From: Russula earlei
Lineage: Eukaryota > Basidiomycota > Agaricomycetes > Russulales > Russulaceae
Length of the DNA stretch: 29,420 nt
Assembly: GCA_025769875.1 (NCBI GenBank)
Contig: JAGFNK010000621.1
Location: 1-29,420, forward strand
Direction: 5' to 3'
Numbering within the stretch: position 1 is the stretch's first letter; every line of letters begins with the position of its first letter. This document shows, piece by piece, positions 1-8,818 of the stretch. A program made the position numbers and the translations under genes. Under the pieces are notes generated by a model. That model worked only from the letters and a program-made list of their open reading frames with translations, searched no databases and had not been told where the DNA came from.

Positions 1-860
1 ATACTTTCTATCAAATTCTGCACAACACTATTGATCAATGGCCTCCCATTCCAGTTGTGTGCGCTCCCAAAGTTCATTGATTCCCTTAGGGGGTGTTGGA
101 TAAGCTGCAAGCTTCTTTTTGAGATGAGCCCAAAGATGCTCAATAGGATTGAGGTCTGGGGATTGAGCTGGCCAGTCCATGACCTGAATCCTGTGGTCTT
201 GGAACCAAGATATGGCAAGCCTGCTCTTGTGGATAGAGGCATTGTCATGTTGAAAGAGGGTATCTTTGCATTTCTTCTTGAAATACTTGATAGATGCAAG
301 TAGTTCATCCTCCAAAATGCTGCAATAAAGTTCAACATCCATCCTTCAATCAATCTTTGCTGCATGCCCAACTCAAGACATGCAGCCCCACAACATCAAG
401 GAACCTCCTCCATGTTTGACTGTTGGCTGAACAAGGTGTTCAGAAAGGTGCTCTCCTCTTTTTTTTCCAAGCCCATTTCTTGCCATCTGAGCCCATACAA
501 TTGATTTTGGTCTCATCTGACCAAATTATGCTCTTCCAGTCCTCCACAGTCCAGTATAGGTACTTGTCTGCAAAGTCCTTTCTGGCCCTATAGTGACCTT
601 GGTTTAAGGTAAGGCCTCTTCTTCTTTGTAACTGCCTTCAAGCCTGCCTTGTTAAGGTAGTTTTGAATGGTCTGATTGGAGATAGTGGACTCTTTGATGA
701 CCTCCAACCTTCTAGCAACCTGAGGAGCAGTATCTGCTTCTCCCAAGCTAAGAAGGCATGTGGCAAAGTGGATGTCAAGGTTAGACAGCTTGGAAGGATG
801 ACCTCCAGAGTGTTGGATATACAATCTGTCATATAGATTAATCCACTTCACTGTACCCAA

Positions 861-933
861 GGCTAGGTAGCTCAGTGGTTAGAGCACCTGGTATATATCC
901 GGGAGGTCCTGGGTTCAATCCCCAGTCTGGCCA
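861..933 (+). tRNA. tRNA-like sequence, anticodon UAU (Ile-like), probably not a working tRNA
   Basis: A 73-nt sequence folds as a full cloverleaf: a 7-bp acceptor stem (861-867 with 926-932, two G-U pairs), a 4-bp D stem (870-873/882-885), a 5-bp anticodon stem (887-891/899-903, one G-U) and a 5-bp T stem. Box A (TAGCTCAGTGG, 868-878) and box B (GGTTCAATCCC, 912-922) match the Pol III consensus perfectly, and TTTT follows at 934-937 as a possible terminator. The anticodon loop is TATATAT, giving UAU at 894-896, but position 33 is A instead of the nearly invariant U. With its place inside a transposable insertion, this suggests a promoter-bearing module and not a functional isoleucine tRNA. 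Confidence 0.65.
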
Positions 934-985
934 TTTTCTTAATTGCACCAGGATATAAGGGAATCATGTGAGCGCATGTCAACCC

Positions 986-1080
986 CCTCCTCTGAGGTCC
1001 CCAGGTTGGGTCACATAGTGTTGAACCCACAAGTTGGACCCAAGAGGGTGGCAATGACTAAGCACCTCCTCTGAGGTCCC
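986..1080 (+). repeat. 16-bp direct repeat inside the TG...CA insertion
   Basis: CCTCCTCTGAGGTCCC occurs at 986-1001 and again at 1065-1080, 79 bp apart. The repeat includes the near-palindrome CCTCTGAGG. Its role is unknown; it could be a remnant of an internal duplication. Confidence 0.8.
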
Positions 1081-1385
1081 TCTATCTGTGGTTGCATTTC
1101 ACAACACAGAGGACTTTGCAAGGTCAGGAAGGTATTTCTGGCAAATGTTGGTGATTGAACCAATGCTTCTGTGTGCTGCCTTGGCAATGTTATGAACTGA
1201 ATGGTTGGCCTGGAGAAGGGAGATGATGTAGTTGACTTCATGATGTTGTTGGTGAAGAAGAAGCAGCTGTTTTGGATTATTTGCACATGGTTTGAGTTTA
1301 TTATGGGTCACATGACCTCCATATATAATTTTAGCCCTCTGGGGAAAGAATATGAATCTCAATCTGAGAAATAATGAATTCACTA

Positions 1386-1591
1386 ACCAAGGCCAAAAAC
1401 TGTTCAAATGGGTACACCAGCAAACATACCTTATATCATGATGCTTATGCTGTATAAAGTATACCATTACAATGCTATGATGTAGAGCTTAAAAACAAAC
1501 CTAGTTACATATTATTAGCTATAGTGGTTCTCTAGATATGGTTAATACAATGAAAATGTACAAAACATTTGAACAGTTCTTTGGGTCACTG
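1386..1591. repeat. Terminal inverted repeat of Tc1 copy 1
   Basis: About 206 bp beginning with ACCAAGGCC and ending GGGTCACTG. It matches the 217-bp repeats of the second copy (28866-29082 directly, 27463-27679 inverted). It carries the same pair of subterminal motifs, one near each edge. The partner repeat lies left of the window. Confidence 0.85.
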
Positions 1592-1593
1592 TA

Positions 1594-2019
1594 TCTATTG
1601 TTCTACATATAGTACTGTACAGCCTTGCTACATAGAGTATTTCAGCACCTGAAAAAAGGCTGGGGAATGTCCCAAGCTTAGCTTTGTCCCATTTCCTGTC
1701 ACATCCCTTGCCCTGTACCCTCTCTCAATGACAACTTGCTTGTGCTGGCTTGCATTCTGCTTGACCTGAGCTCATCACAAGGGACCGTTGTGTTCCTCTT
1801 CCTCCTCTGCTCCTTTGTGTTCCTCTTCCTCTTCCTCCTCTGCTTCTCTCTCATCATCCACCTCTTCTGTGAAACCAGAAGATCGACTCTATCTGTGGAT
1901 TAGTCATCACTTGACTTAATCTTGAGATGCTAAACCTTTGAACTGGTCTCTTTGAGCCAGCCCCCATTGAACCCTTGAATCAAGTCACAGGGACTTGGCC
2001 CCACTGACCCCTGAGCTAA
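1594..2019 (+). repeat. Gypsy family B/C 5' LTR fragment
   Basis: The plus strand here aligns by eye, with many differences, to the reverse complement of about 16060-16430, the LTR/leader of Gypsy B. Shared blocks include AGTACTGTACAGCC and AAGTCACAGGGACTTGGCCCC. The left part of the LTR has been displaced by the Tc1 insertion. A pyrimidine-rich block (TTGTGTTCCTCTTCCTC...) is duplicated in tandem at about 1788-1842 and occurs once in B. CpG sites of B are nearly all TpG or CpA here. The LTR/internal border is not resolved. Confidence 0.75.
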
Positions 2020-2432
2020 TGCTCCAACAGCCATGATGCCATAACACAAGCTAAGCTTCCTTACTCCATTCTGGAGATCAACCTTGGACTACCCCCAAAT
2101 CACTGGATCCATGTCCAACCTAGACCTTCCCCAGACATCCCCCAACACATTGTTGGAACTGCCACTTAGGACAGCTTCCATACTTTTCTCTGCTATGTTA
2201 CCACTGAGAACAAAGAAAAACTACCAGTAGAATTCATCAACAATTGTTGGTTTGAGATACAGCTAAGACAAGGACAACTCTACACTCATCAGGAGTTTGA
2301 ACTCGTATGGAATAGCCTCAGACTAGGCTACTGGAGGGAAGACAACCCTTGTTACAAACTAGCCTCTGAATCAGAAATTGCTTCCACTGAAAACAGCTCT
2401 TCTGACCCCTCCAAAAACCCTGAACCCCCAAA
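2020..2432 (+). pseudogene. Gypsy family B/C Gag N-terminus, decayed and truncated
   Basis: The plus-strand frame opening after TAA at 2017-2019 encodes a diverged copy of Gypsy B's Gag N-terminal region (AKLPYSILEIN, then DSFHTFLCY, then PVEFINN, then GYWRED). An in-frame TAG at 2167-2169 stands where B has TGG (Trp). No ATG starts this frame in either copy. The sequence ends abruptly at 2432, where the LTR of Gypsy A begins; the rest of the element is missing on this side. Conservation of this frame between the two copies supports its being coding in the ancestor. Confidence 0.75.
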
Positions 2433-2752
2433 TGTCAAGACACGTACTGCTGATCACTAAGGACTCAGGAGCAGGTGGGCAAGGGTCGGAACAGATGATA
2501 CGCGGCGAAGGCGGCGTTGAACAAGAGGACGAGCCAAACGACGAGGAGGTACCAGATGGGGACTGGTAAGTGTTGCAAGAGGCAGAGGCGAAGGCTGGAG
2601 GCCAGTGCAGCGAGGGGCTTTAAACAAGGCGGTCGTTGAAGAGTACCTTGGAAGCGAGGGAAGTCTTTAAACTGAGCGGTCGCAGGGGAGTACCCAGGAA
2701 GATGAGAGTATCACAAATGGACAGTCTGACGACTGCCATGCTTCATTGGGGC

Positions 2753-2759
2753 TTATATA
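2753..2759 (-). promoter_or_regulatory. TATA box in Gypsy A LTR
   Basis: On the coding strand the LTR has TATATAA, about 500 bp from the LTR start, a fitting place for the U3 core promoter. The same sequence is at 11616-11622 in the 5' LTR, where it would drive the element. Confidence 0.55.
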
Positions 2760-2895
2760 CAGTGTACAGGGTCGATTACAAAGCACTGGGACTATTCTAG
2801 ACTCTTTGGTACCATCCAATAGGACTACAGAGGCATAAACTTGCTTGTGTCAAGTTTCAGGCTTACTGAGCGCATTACTGATCATTGTGGAGCGA

Positions 2896-2996
2896 TGACA
2901 TCATTATGATGTCACTGTGGAGCGCTTAGTGAGCCTATGAGGTCACTGTGGAGTCGCTCAGTCAGCCATGATGTCATTGGAGCCTTGATGACGTCA
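2896..2996 (-). promoter_or_regulatory. Array of CRE-like sites in LTR U3
   Basis: Five copies of an 8-bp motif lie within 100 bp: TGACATCA (2896), TGATGTCA (2907), TGAGGTCA (2938), TGATGTCA (2969) and TGACGTCA (2989). The last is the perfect palindromic CRE bound by CREB/ATF-type bZIP factors. Three TGTGGAG(T)CG repeats are interspersed. The array lies upstream of the TATA box on the coding strand, so it may be the enhancer. It is conserved in the other LTR, with the perfect site at 11852-11859. Confidence 0.5.
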
Positions 2997-3260
2997 GATG
3001 ATTTATGCAACAGTTTCTAAGAGTTTGTGCCGCTGTTTCGGGTCCATGGTGGCTGAGTGGCCATGTGGCTGCCACGCGATGATTACCCGATTAGGAAACT
3101 GGTGCCTGGTCGTGTTATAGTGCCTTTGCAATAGCAATATCTTGTACCGCAGGAGGGATAGCCCAGAAAATGGAAGGGAGTCGGCAATGCAAAGTGAGAG
3201 AGGTTCTTCTTGAGTAAAATAGGACAATCTTCGGCCAGGACTTGGCCTTGGTTCGTAACA

Positions 3261-3275
3261 TTCATCCCCTCTTTA
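3261..3275 (-). other. Polypurine tract of Gypsy A
   Basis: Directly before the 3' LTR the coding strand reads AAAGAGGGGATGAA. A purine run touching the 3' LTR is the expected primer for plus-strand DNA synthesis in LTR retrotransposons. Confidence 0.65.
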
Positions 3276-3507
3276 TAGACTTGTTGCTCCTGCAACAGTA
3301 GGGATTTGTTTCTTTGGAAGGTGGAGTAGTTTGCATATGAAAAGTCGAAGTCTGTTCGTTCGTGGGGAGTTCTCCCTTGTTCTATGATTTGCTTTGGGGA
3401 TGGCTGTGGTCGATTGGGTGCATGTGGTCGCAGGAGTTCTCTGAAAAGTTCGTTGGTAACAAGGATAAAGGTAGTCATCGACAGAGGTCATGATGAGAGT
3501 TGTTGGT

Positions 3508-6354
3508 TTAGGGGTTACTCCTGGTGGGAATTGTTCTAAGCGCCTTCGGATATTTCCGATGGAAGTCTTTAACAAGTGATTGCGCTCTTGATAGGTTAGA
3601 TGCTGGCTCCCAAGTATTTTCTGCAACCGTATACCCTTTCCATTTAACTAGGTATTGGATTCCTTTGCGGTTTGGGGAGAGCCGAGAGTTTAGGATCTGT
3701 TCTACTTCATATTGTTCTTCACCTTCGACTAATATTGGTGGCGGGTTTGAAAAGTTAGGACCATGGGCAATGGTTTCTTTGTAAGGTTTAATCAGGGAGT
3801 GGTGAAAAACCGGGTGTATCTTCCAAGACTTTGGTAGCTCGAGGCGAACGTTTACTGGATAGGCAGTGGTGACTTTGAATGGCCCATAGCGTCGAGGGGC
3901 TAGTTTTGCTTTTGGGTGAGTGGTTCGTAGATTCGTGGCTTCCAGCCATACTTGATCCCCTTCTTTAAAACGAAATGTGGAGGATTGAGGTCCTGATTGC
4001 TTCATGATTTCTGTTGCTCGGTTCAGGGAGGCAGCTACTTCTTCTCTGAGTTGGTTTAGTCTTGATAGTCTTTCTTGGATTGAAGGGAACTTTGATGTAA
4101 AGGCAAGGGGCGGAGCAAATGTTGGGTTAAAGCCATACCAGACTTCAAACGGGGGTTTGTTCGTAGCACTGTGTTGTCTGGCATTATGTGCGAACTCCAT
4201 AAAGGGAACTAGTTCTGCCCAATTGTCTGCTTGATGGTTGCAAAATATTCGTAGGTATTGTTCTAGTTCTTGGTTAACTCGTTCTGTTTCTCCATCTGTC
4301 TGTGGGTGATATGCTGTGCTTAATGATACTTTGACATTTAACTTCTTCCATAGTTCTTGAGTGACTTTTGCTGCGAACTGAGGGCCTCTGTCCGATATTA
4401 TTTGTGTTGGGAGCCCTATTCTTCTCCAGACATTGTTCATGATTAGTGTCGCTGTTTCGTCTGCTGTGATTGTCTTGTGGCAAGGGGTAATGATTATTGC
4501 TTTACTGAATCGATCTACCACGACTAGGAGGCTGTCGAAGCCTTGTGAAATCGGTAGGTCCGTGATAAAGTCCATAGTAATGCTTTTCCATACTTCTCCA
4601 GCTGGTGTAATCGGTACAAGGGGTGTTTCTGTCTTTGGACGGTTCTTTGTACTTTGGCAAATTGCGCAACCATCTACATAACTTTTGACATAGGTTAGCA
4701 TTCCTGGCCACCAATAGTTTCGGCTGATTAGTTCATAAGTTTTCCATTGGCCAGGATGCCCAGTGGCAAGGGAGTCGTGGTGTAGTTTTAGAATTTTCTT
4801 TCTTAGGGTGTCGTTGTTTGGGATATAGACTTTTCCTTTGAATAGTATTAGTCCATCTTCAAGGTTCCAGTCCTGTAAGCCTTTGGATAGTCGCCTTGGT
4901 CCATTCTTTATAATGATTGCTAACGCGTTAGATACTTCTGGGTCATAGTCTTTGCTAGATCGTAGTTGTTGTCGAAGTTCCTGGTCGCCGATTGGTTCTG
5001 TAGCAGAGGTGCGTGTTGCTCTAATTTTAAAAAATTTGTCATCTAGGAGCACCTTTCCATCATTTTCGTTTTGTATCCCCTCTTTAAAGTCTGGCCGCCT
5101 GGACAGACCGTCTGCTTTGTTCATAGTTCCTGGGTGGTGGGTGATGGTGAAGTCGAAATTGCTGAGGAGGAGTGCCCATCGGGCTTGTCGTCTCGTGAGT
5201 TTCTGTTTTGTCATGAAGTATGTCAAGTTATTGTGGTCTGTCCATAGATCAATGGGGTGTGTAGCGCCTTCAAGGTAGTGTCGGAAGTGCCAGAGGGATA
5301 AGACGATAGCAAGGAGTTCTTTATCGTAGATCATGTAATTTCGTTGTGCGGGGTCCAAGGATTTCGAGAAATAGGCTACTGGGTGATATCTGTTAAATTC
5401 ATCGGGTTGTTCCAAGATTGCACCGACTGCAAAGTCACTTGCATCGCAGATGAGTCGAAAGGGTTTCGTGTGGTTAGGTAACATGAGGATTGGGGCCGTT
5501 GTGAATGCTTGGATTAGTTTCTGAAATGCTTGTTCTTCATCGTCTTCCCACTTGAAGGGGTTTTCTTTCTTTGTTAAGTTAAACAAGGGCCGTGCTATTC
5601 GAGAGTATTGGTGGATAAATCGTCGATAGAAGTTGCAGAATCCTAGAAATGCTTGTACTTCCGTAACATTGGTCGGAGTAGGCCACTTTGTAATGCCTAT
5701 TAACTTGTCTTGGTCCATGGATATTCGTCCTTGGGAGATATTGATGCCTAGGTAACTAATAGAGGTTTGTCGGAAAGCACATTTCTCTGGTTTCAAGTAT
5801 AAGTCGTGGTCTTGGAGTGTTTTTAGGACCTTATGTGTCCAGTCGTCTAGTTCGTTCAAGGTTTGCGCCATGATTAGTATATCATCTAGATAAACAACCA
5901 CTCGTTCAGTGGCAATGTATTTTGCTAGGATGGTGTTCATAAAGCGTTGGAAAGTGGCTGGGGCGTTGCAGAGACCAAATGTCATTATCAATGGTTCGAA
6001 GAGTCCTAATGGTGTCTTGAATGCTGCGAGGTGTTCATCGCCCTCTCTGAGGCGAATATTGTTGTATCCCCATCGTACGTCAAACTTGGTAAAGTATTGG
6101 GCTCCTTGGAGTTTGTCAATTAATTCAGGAATCAAGGGTAGTGGATACGCGTCTTTGACAGTTGCTGTATTCAGGGCTCTGTAGTCTTGCACTGGTCGTA
6201 GATTTCCTCCTTTCTTTTCTACAAAGAAGAATGGGCTGGCAATAGCTGCTTTTGATGGTCGGATTGTGCCTCTTTTCAAATGTTCGTCTAAGTATTCTTT
6301 TAGGGCTTGTAGTTCCTTGGGAGTAAGTCGATAAATGCCAGAATCAGCGTCGGG
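3508..6354 (-). CDS. Gypsy A Pol: RT, RNase H, integrase, chromodomain
   Basis: The largest open frame of element A copies its RNA into DNA and inserts it. Numbering from the TTG at 6279: RT has the FDVRWGY aspartate (D67) and the YLDD box (130-133). RNase H has D279, E321 and D348. Integrase has its HHCC zinc site (H501/H508, C538/C541) and a D570-D630-E666 core with 35 residues between the last two. A C-terminal chromodomain (about 854-910, YLVKWKGY...NTWEP) marks it as a chromovirus; such domains usually bind methylated histone H3 and steer integration to heterochromatin. The frame extends upstream to about 6354, where a 1-2 nt shift breaks continuity with the preceding segment. The reading frame to the stop at 3508 is otherwise uninterrupted. 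Confidence 0.93.
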   Translation of the reverse strand, partial: PDADSGIYRLTPKELQALKEYLDEHLKRGTIRPSKAAIASPFFFVEKKGGNLRPVQDYRALNTATVKDAYPLPLIPELIDKLQGAQYFTKFDVRWGYNNIRLREGDEHLAAFKTPLGLFEPLIMTFGLCNAPATFQRFMNTILAKYIATERVVVYLDDILIMAQTLNELDDWTHKVLKTLQDHDLYLKPEKCAFRQTSISYLGINISQGRISMDQDKLIGITKWPTPTNVTEVQAFLGFCNFYRRFIHQYSRIARPLFNLTKKENPFKWEDDEEQAFQKLIQAFTTAPILMLPNHTKPFRLICDASDFAVGAILEQPDEFNRYHPVAYFSKSLDPAQRNYMIYDKELLAIVLSLWHFRHYLEGATHPIDLWTDHNNLTYFMTKQKLTRRQARWALLLSNFDFTITHHPGTMNKADGLSRRPDFKEGIQNENDGKVLLDDKFFKIRATRTSATEPIGDQELRQQLRSSKDYDPEVSNALAIIIKNGPRRLSKGLQDWNLEDGLILFKGKVYIPNNDTLRKKILKLHHDSLATGHPGQWKTYELISRNYWWPGMLTYVKSYVDGCAICQSTKNRPKTETPLVPITPAGEVWKSITMDFITDLPISQGFDSLLVVVDRFSKAIIITPCHKTITADETATLIMNNVWRRIGLPTQIISDRGPQFAAKVTQELWKKLNVKVSLSTAYHPQTDGETERVNQELEQYLRIFCNHQADNWAELVPFMEFAHNARQHSATNKPPFEVWYGFNPTFAPPLAFTSKFPSIQERLSRLNQLREEVAASLNRATEIMKQSGPQSSTFRFKEGDQVWLEATNLRTTHPKAKLAPRRYGPFKVTTAYPVNVRLELPKSWKIHPVFHHSLIKPYKETIAHGPNFSNPPPILVEGEEQYEVEQILNSRLSPNRKGIQYLVKWKGYTVAENTWEPASNLSRAQSLVKDFHRKYPKALRTIPTRSNP

Positions 6355-6479
6355 CGATCCCTGGTTTTAGATTGATTGCATGGTCCCATGGTTGGTGAGC
6401 AGGAAGGCGTTGAGAAGCTTGTTCATCGAAAACCTTTCGCCATTTCAAGAATTGGGCAGGGATAAGTTCGTCTAATGTC

Positions 6480-7286
6480 TTAGGGGGTGTTTCCTGCATT
6501 GGCTAGCTTGGTAGCTGTGGTTGATTTGGCTCTTATGTTGATTGTTATTGGGCTAAACGCATCGTGGATTTGTTCGTCAACACATGGGTTCAATGGTCCT
6601 TCAGTATCTGGGAAGATTAGTGCAGCAATGTCCGTAAACTCGGGTTCTTCTTCTTCAGGGAAAGTAAGCGCTTGTATTTGGTAATTCCGCGTTCCAGATG
6701 CAGATGCAATGGTTATGCTTGGGTGTGTGGTAAGGCAAGTTCGGGGGCAGTTCCTCAGTGTGATTGTATCATTTGCCCAATCAATATCTGGGTTGTGGTG
6801 TCGTAGCCAATCTGTTCCTAAGATAATGTCGTGATCTCCAATGTTAGTGACAAGGAATTCTGCTTGTTCGTCATGAGTGGCGCCTGTGTGCGCTTGAATG
6901 CGAAGTCTTTGGATGGTGCTAAAGCGTATTAGTCCATTGGCATTTTGTGTTCCATCTACATTTTGTGCTGGCAAGGGTTTGATCATAGTTCGAAGGTGCA
7001 GGTGGTGTCTTTGTGCAAATCGTTCATGGATTATCATTCCTTCTGCTCCACTGTCGAGCAGGGCTCTTGCACCGATTTCTTTGCCGCTTGTCTTCCCTAC
7101 TAAGGTAACTTTCAAGGCAATGGAAGGGGAGCGAATATTCTTGGTAAAAACTTTGGGGTAATTGATTTCTCTTTGTATCGTACTGATTTGGACCGCGTCC
7201 CTCCTCGGTGCAGAAGGGGGTCCAATTAAAAATCCATAGGAGCAGATCTTGGGCGGAGGATCGAGTCTGCAAGTGTTTCTCTCCAA
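6480..7286 (-). pseudogene. Gypsy A aspartic protease region
   Basis: This frame encodes the retropepsin-like protease that cuts the polyprotein. The active-site LLDSGAEG lies near residue 78 (of 268) and ILGTDWL follows at about 156, both typical of Gypsy proteases. The frame stops at 6480, but the next frame continues as PKTLDELIP...FLKWRKVFDEQ...PWDHAINL, the usual RT lead-in, down to about 6355. Two shifts, at the C5 run at 6483-6487 and near 6352, therefore separate protease from RT. The region between 7226 and 7400 also reads better in another frame (EPTTIQDENIEPAQEEP), so more indels are present. Confidence 0.8.
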
Positions 7287-7337
7287 GTCGTTAGTGAAGC
7301 AACAGGAATGGGTTCTTCTTGCGCAGGTTCGATGTTT

Positions 7338-8738
7338 TCATCTTGGATGGTTGTAGGCTCTGACTGTTTGGGGGCGAGATCCTTGTCGTTGGCGTCCTTG
7401 AGCTGCTTTCTTTGCTCTACATTGATTTGCCATATGATTCTTCTTTCCACAATAATAACAGAGATTGTTCTTGCGTCGAAATTCTTTCTCTGCATCTGTG
7501 AGGGGTTTCCTTTCACTTCTGGATTCCCAGGGTCGTTCATTGGGCTCTCCTTGGTACAAGTTAATTTCCAATGGATTATCTGATCCTTGAGTGTTCAATC
7601 CTCGGGCACGCACAGAGCGTCCTCCTCGAAAAGCAGTGGAGTTGTATAGGTGGAAAAGGTTGTCGAATTCTCTTGCTGCTTTGACAAGGGCTGCAAGCGT
7701 AGTTGGTGTTGGTGTGATTCCCAGTATTTTCTGATGTAAGGCCGGGTTGATGTTCTTCCTAAATGCGTACATCTTTGTTCTTTCATCGGTGGTAGCTCGT
7801 GATGCGTGGTGCGACCATTTCTGATACCATTCATTAAACTGGTAGTTTTCCTTGATAATAGGTGTGCATGGTATTAGCGGAGGCCAATTCTGCTTCTGCA
7901 GGGAATAAAATGATCGGCAAAGGCTTTCTTGAAGTCGTCCCATGACCCATAGTCTGCTACGGTACGAGCCATAGCCTTGGTGGTTTGTTCTCTAGCCCAC
8001 GCTCCAGCGGGTGTTCCTACTTTAAAGTGGGTTAGTGCAGCGGCAACTTTCTTGCTTTCATCTGTAAAGGAGTCGCCATTGATGTAATAATAATTGGCCA
8101 AAGCTGCCCAAAAGGCTTCTGCGTTATCAGCCTTTCCGTCAAAGGGTTCTGGTGCTGTTCCAACAAGGCGTGGATTGCTTGACATGGTGGGATTCTGAGT
8201 TGTTGTAGCTGTAACAATAGGTGGGGCTGAACCTTGTAGTTGGATTCTAGTTGGAGTGAGCGTTCGAGGGACTGCTTGTGGTACGTTGCTAGTTGTATGA
8301 GGAGTAGGTTGTTGGGTATTACGCCGAGTAGAAGGTCCTGGAGTGGTGCTTCGAGTGCTCTGAGCAGTTCCTAGGATAGCGGTAACTTCTTGAGGTGTTC
8401 TGGCTGAGAAATCGACTTCTCGATTGTTATAGTAAACCCAATGTCTTCTAGAACGGCTCCACTTGACTGGTCTGTCTAGGAAGAGGCCTGTAGTAGTTAT
8501 AGGGGTTGAAGTCTTGAACGTTTTCTGCTCCTGGGGCTGCCGCTTTAAGTTGTTCGGTGGTAACTTCGTCGTTATCGTCTTCGTATAACCAAGTGTCAGA
8601 AAGATTTCCGTGGTTGATAATAGGTGTGCCTGCAAATTTTCCTCGGTAACAGTGATCTTGGGTGTCGTAACTGAGGTTTTCAAATAGGAGTGGGATTAGA
8701 TTTTCTTCTTCGTCAGTGATGTCTCTCCTAGTGCTCAT
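7338..8738 (-). pseudogene. Gypsy A Gag (capsid and zinc knuckle), frameshifted
   Basis: Gag forms the particle and binds the RNA. The likely start is the ATG at 8738 (MSTRRDITDEEENL). The capsid-like region (about 7880-8180, EPFDGKADNAEAFW and DDFKKAFADHFIP) fits the retrotransposon Gag family, followed by a basic region and a CCHC zinc knuckle CYYCGKKNHMANQC (about 7418-7460). The reading moves between frames near 8500, near 7920 and near 7830, so at least three small indels break it. The neighbouring frame past 7338 leads into the protease. Confidence 0.8.
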
Positions 8739-8818
8739 AGATCTAGACGACTGTTATAGTCCAATGGCCGTTGTTCCAAGGATATGCAATGGTGTAGGCT
8801 GGCTTTAGTCGAATGGTA

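Larger units (their letters stand above)
811..1106 (+). mobile_element. 296-bp TG...CA insertion (solo-LTR/TRIM-like) carrying a tRNA-like gene
   Basis: The insertion interrupts the Tc1 transposase and is bounded by the direct repeat CAGAG (806-810 and 1107-1111). The second Tc1 copy has the uninterrupted site with a single CTCTG on its coding strand, so both borders are exact. The insert begins TGTTGG and ends CAACA. TG...CA ends plus a 5-bp duplication are the hallmarks of an LTR inserted by a retroviral-type integrase, so I read it as a solo LTR or a terminal-repeat retrotransposon in miniature. No coding capacity is seen. It contains a full tRNA-shaped sequence at 861-933 and a 16-bp direct repeat. 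A tRNA-derived SINE is the main alternative, but a SINE would normally start with its tRNA head and end in an A-rich tail. Confidence 0.7.
1..1250 (-). pseudogene. Tc1-like DDE transposase, broken copy
   Basis: The minus strand encodes pieces of a Tc1-type transposase, the enzyme that cuts and pastes the element at TA sites. The N-terminal helix-turn-helix part (ANHSVHNIAKAAHRSIGSI) lies at about 1112-1240 and continues at 600-805 (KLSNLDI...APQVARRLE), split by an insertion. The catalytic C-terminal part at 28-342 has FQHDNASIHKS and QSPDLNPIEHLW, the second Asp and the Glu of a DD34E triad. The 343-588 stretch, which should hold the first Asp, is disrupted by indels relative to the plus-strand copy at 27824-28840. 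Near position 35 an extra base creates a stop close to the C-terminus. A pseudogene with high confidence. Confidence 0.88.
1..1591 (-). mobile_element. Tc1/mariner transposon, copy 1 (partial)
   Basis: This is a Tc1-like DNA transposon in minus orientation whose left (3') end lies outside the window. Its right end at 1591 has the terminal sequence CAGTGACCC on the minus strand and is followed by TA at 1592-1593, the expected target site. The terminal inverted repeat matches those of the copy at 27463-29082. The element landed in the LTR of an old Gypsy fragment: the flank from 1594 matches LTR sequence near 16430. It is inactive: its transposase is broken by indels and by a 296-bp insertion at 811-1106. 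Confidence 0.9.
2433..3260 (-). repeat. 3' LTR of Gypsy A
   Basis: 828 bp, on the plus strand from TGTCAAGACACG to TTCGTAACA. It matches the repeat at 11295-12123. Differences are clustered: about 22 substitutions and one indel in the first 250 bp, only about four in the remaining 575 bp. It carries a TATA box and a CRE-like array. Confidence 0.95.

Noticed and set aside
1080..1091. CTCTATCTGTGG shared by the mini element and the Gypsy fragment near 1889
   Set aside because: Only 12 bp match and the surroundings do not align, so common origin is not supported.
2378..2569. Plus-strand frame of 63 codons
   Set aside because: It crosses from the decayed Gypsy Gag into the LTR of Gypsy A and resembles neither product; a chance frame.
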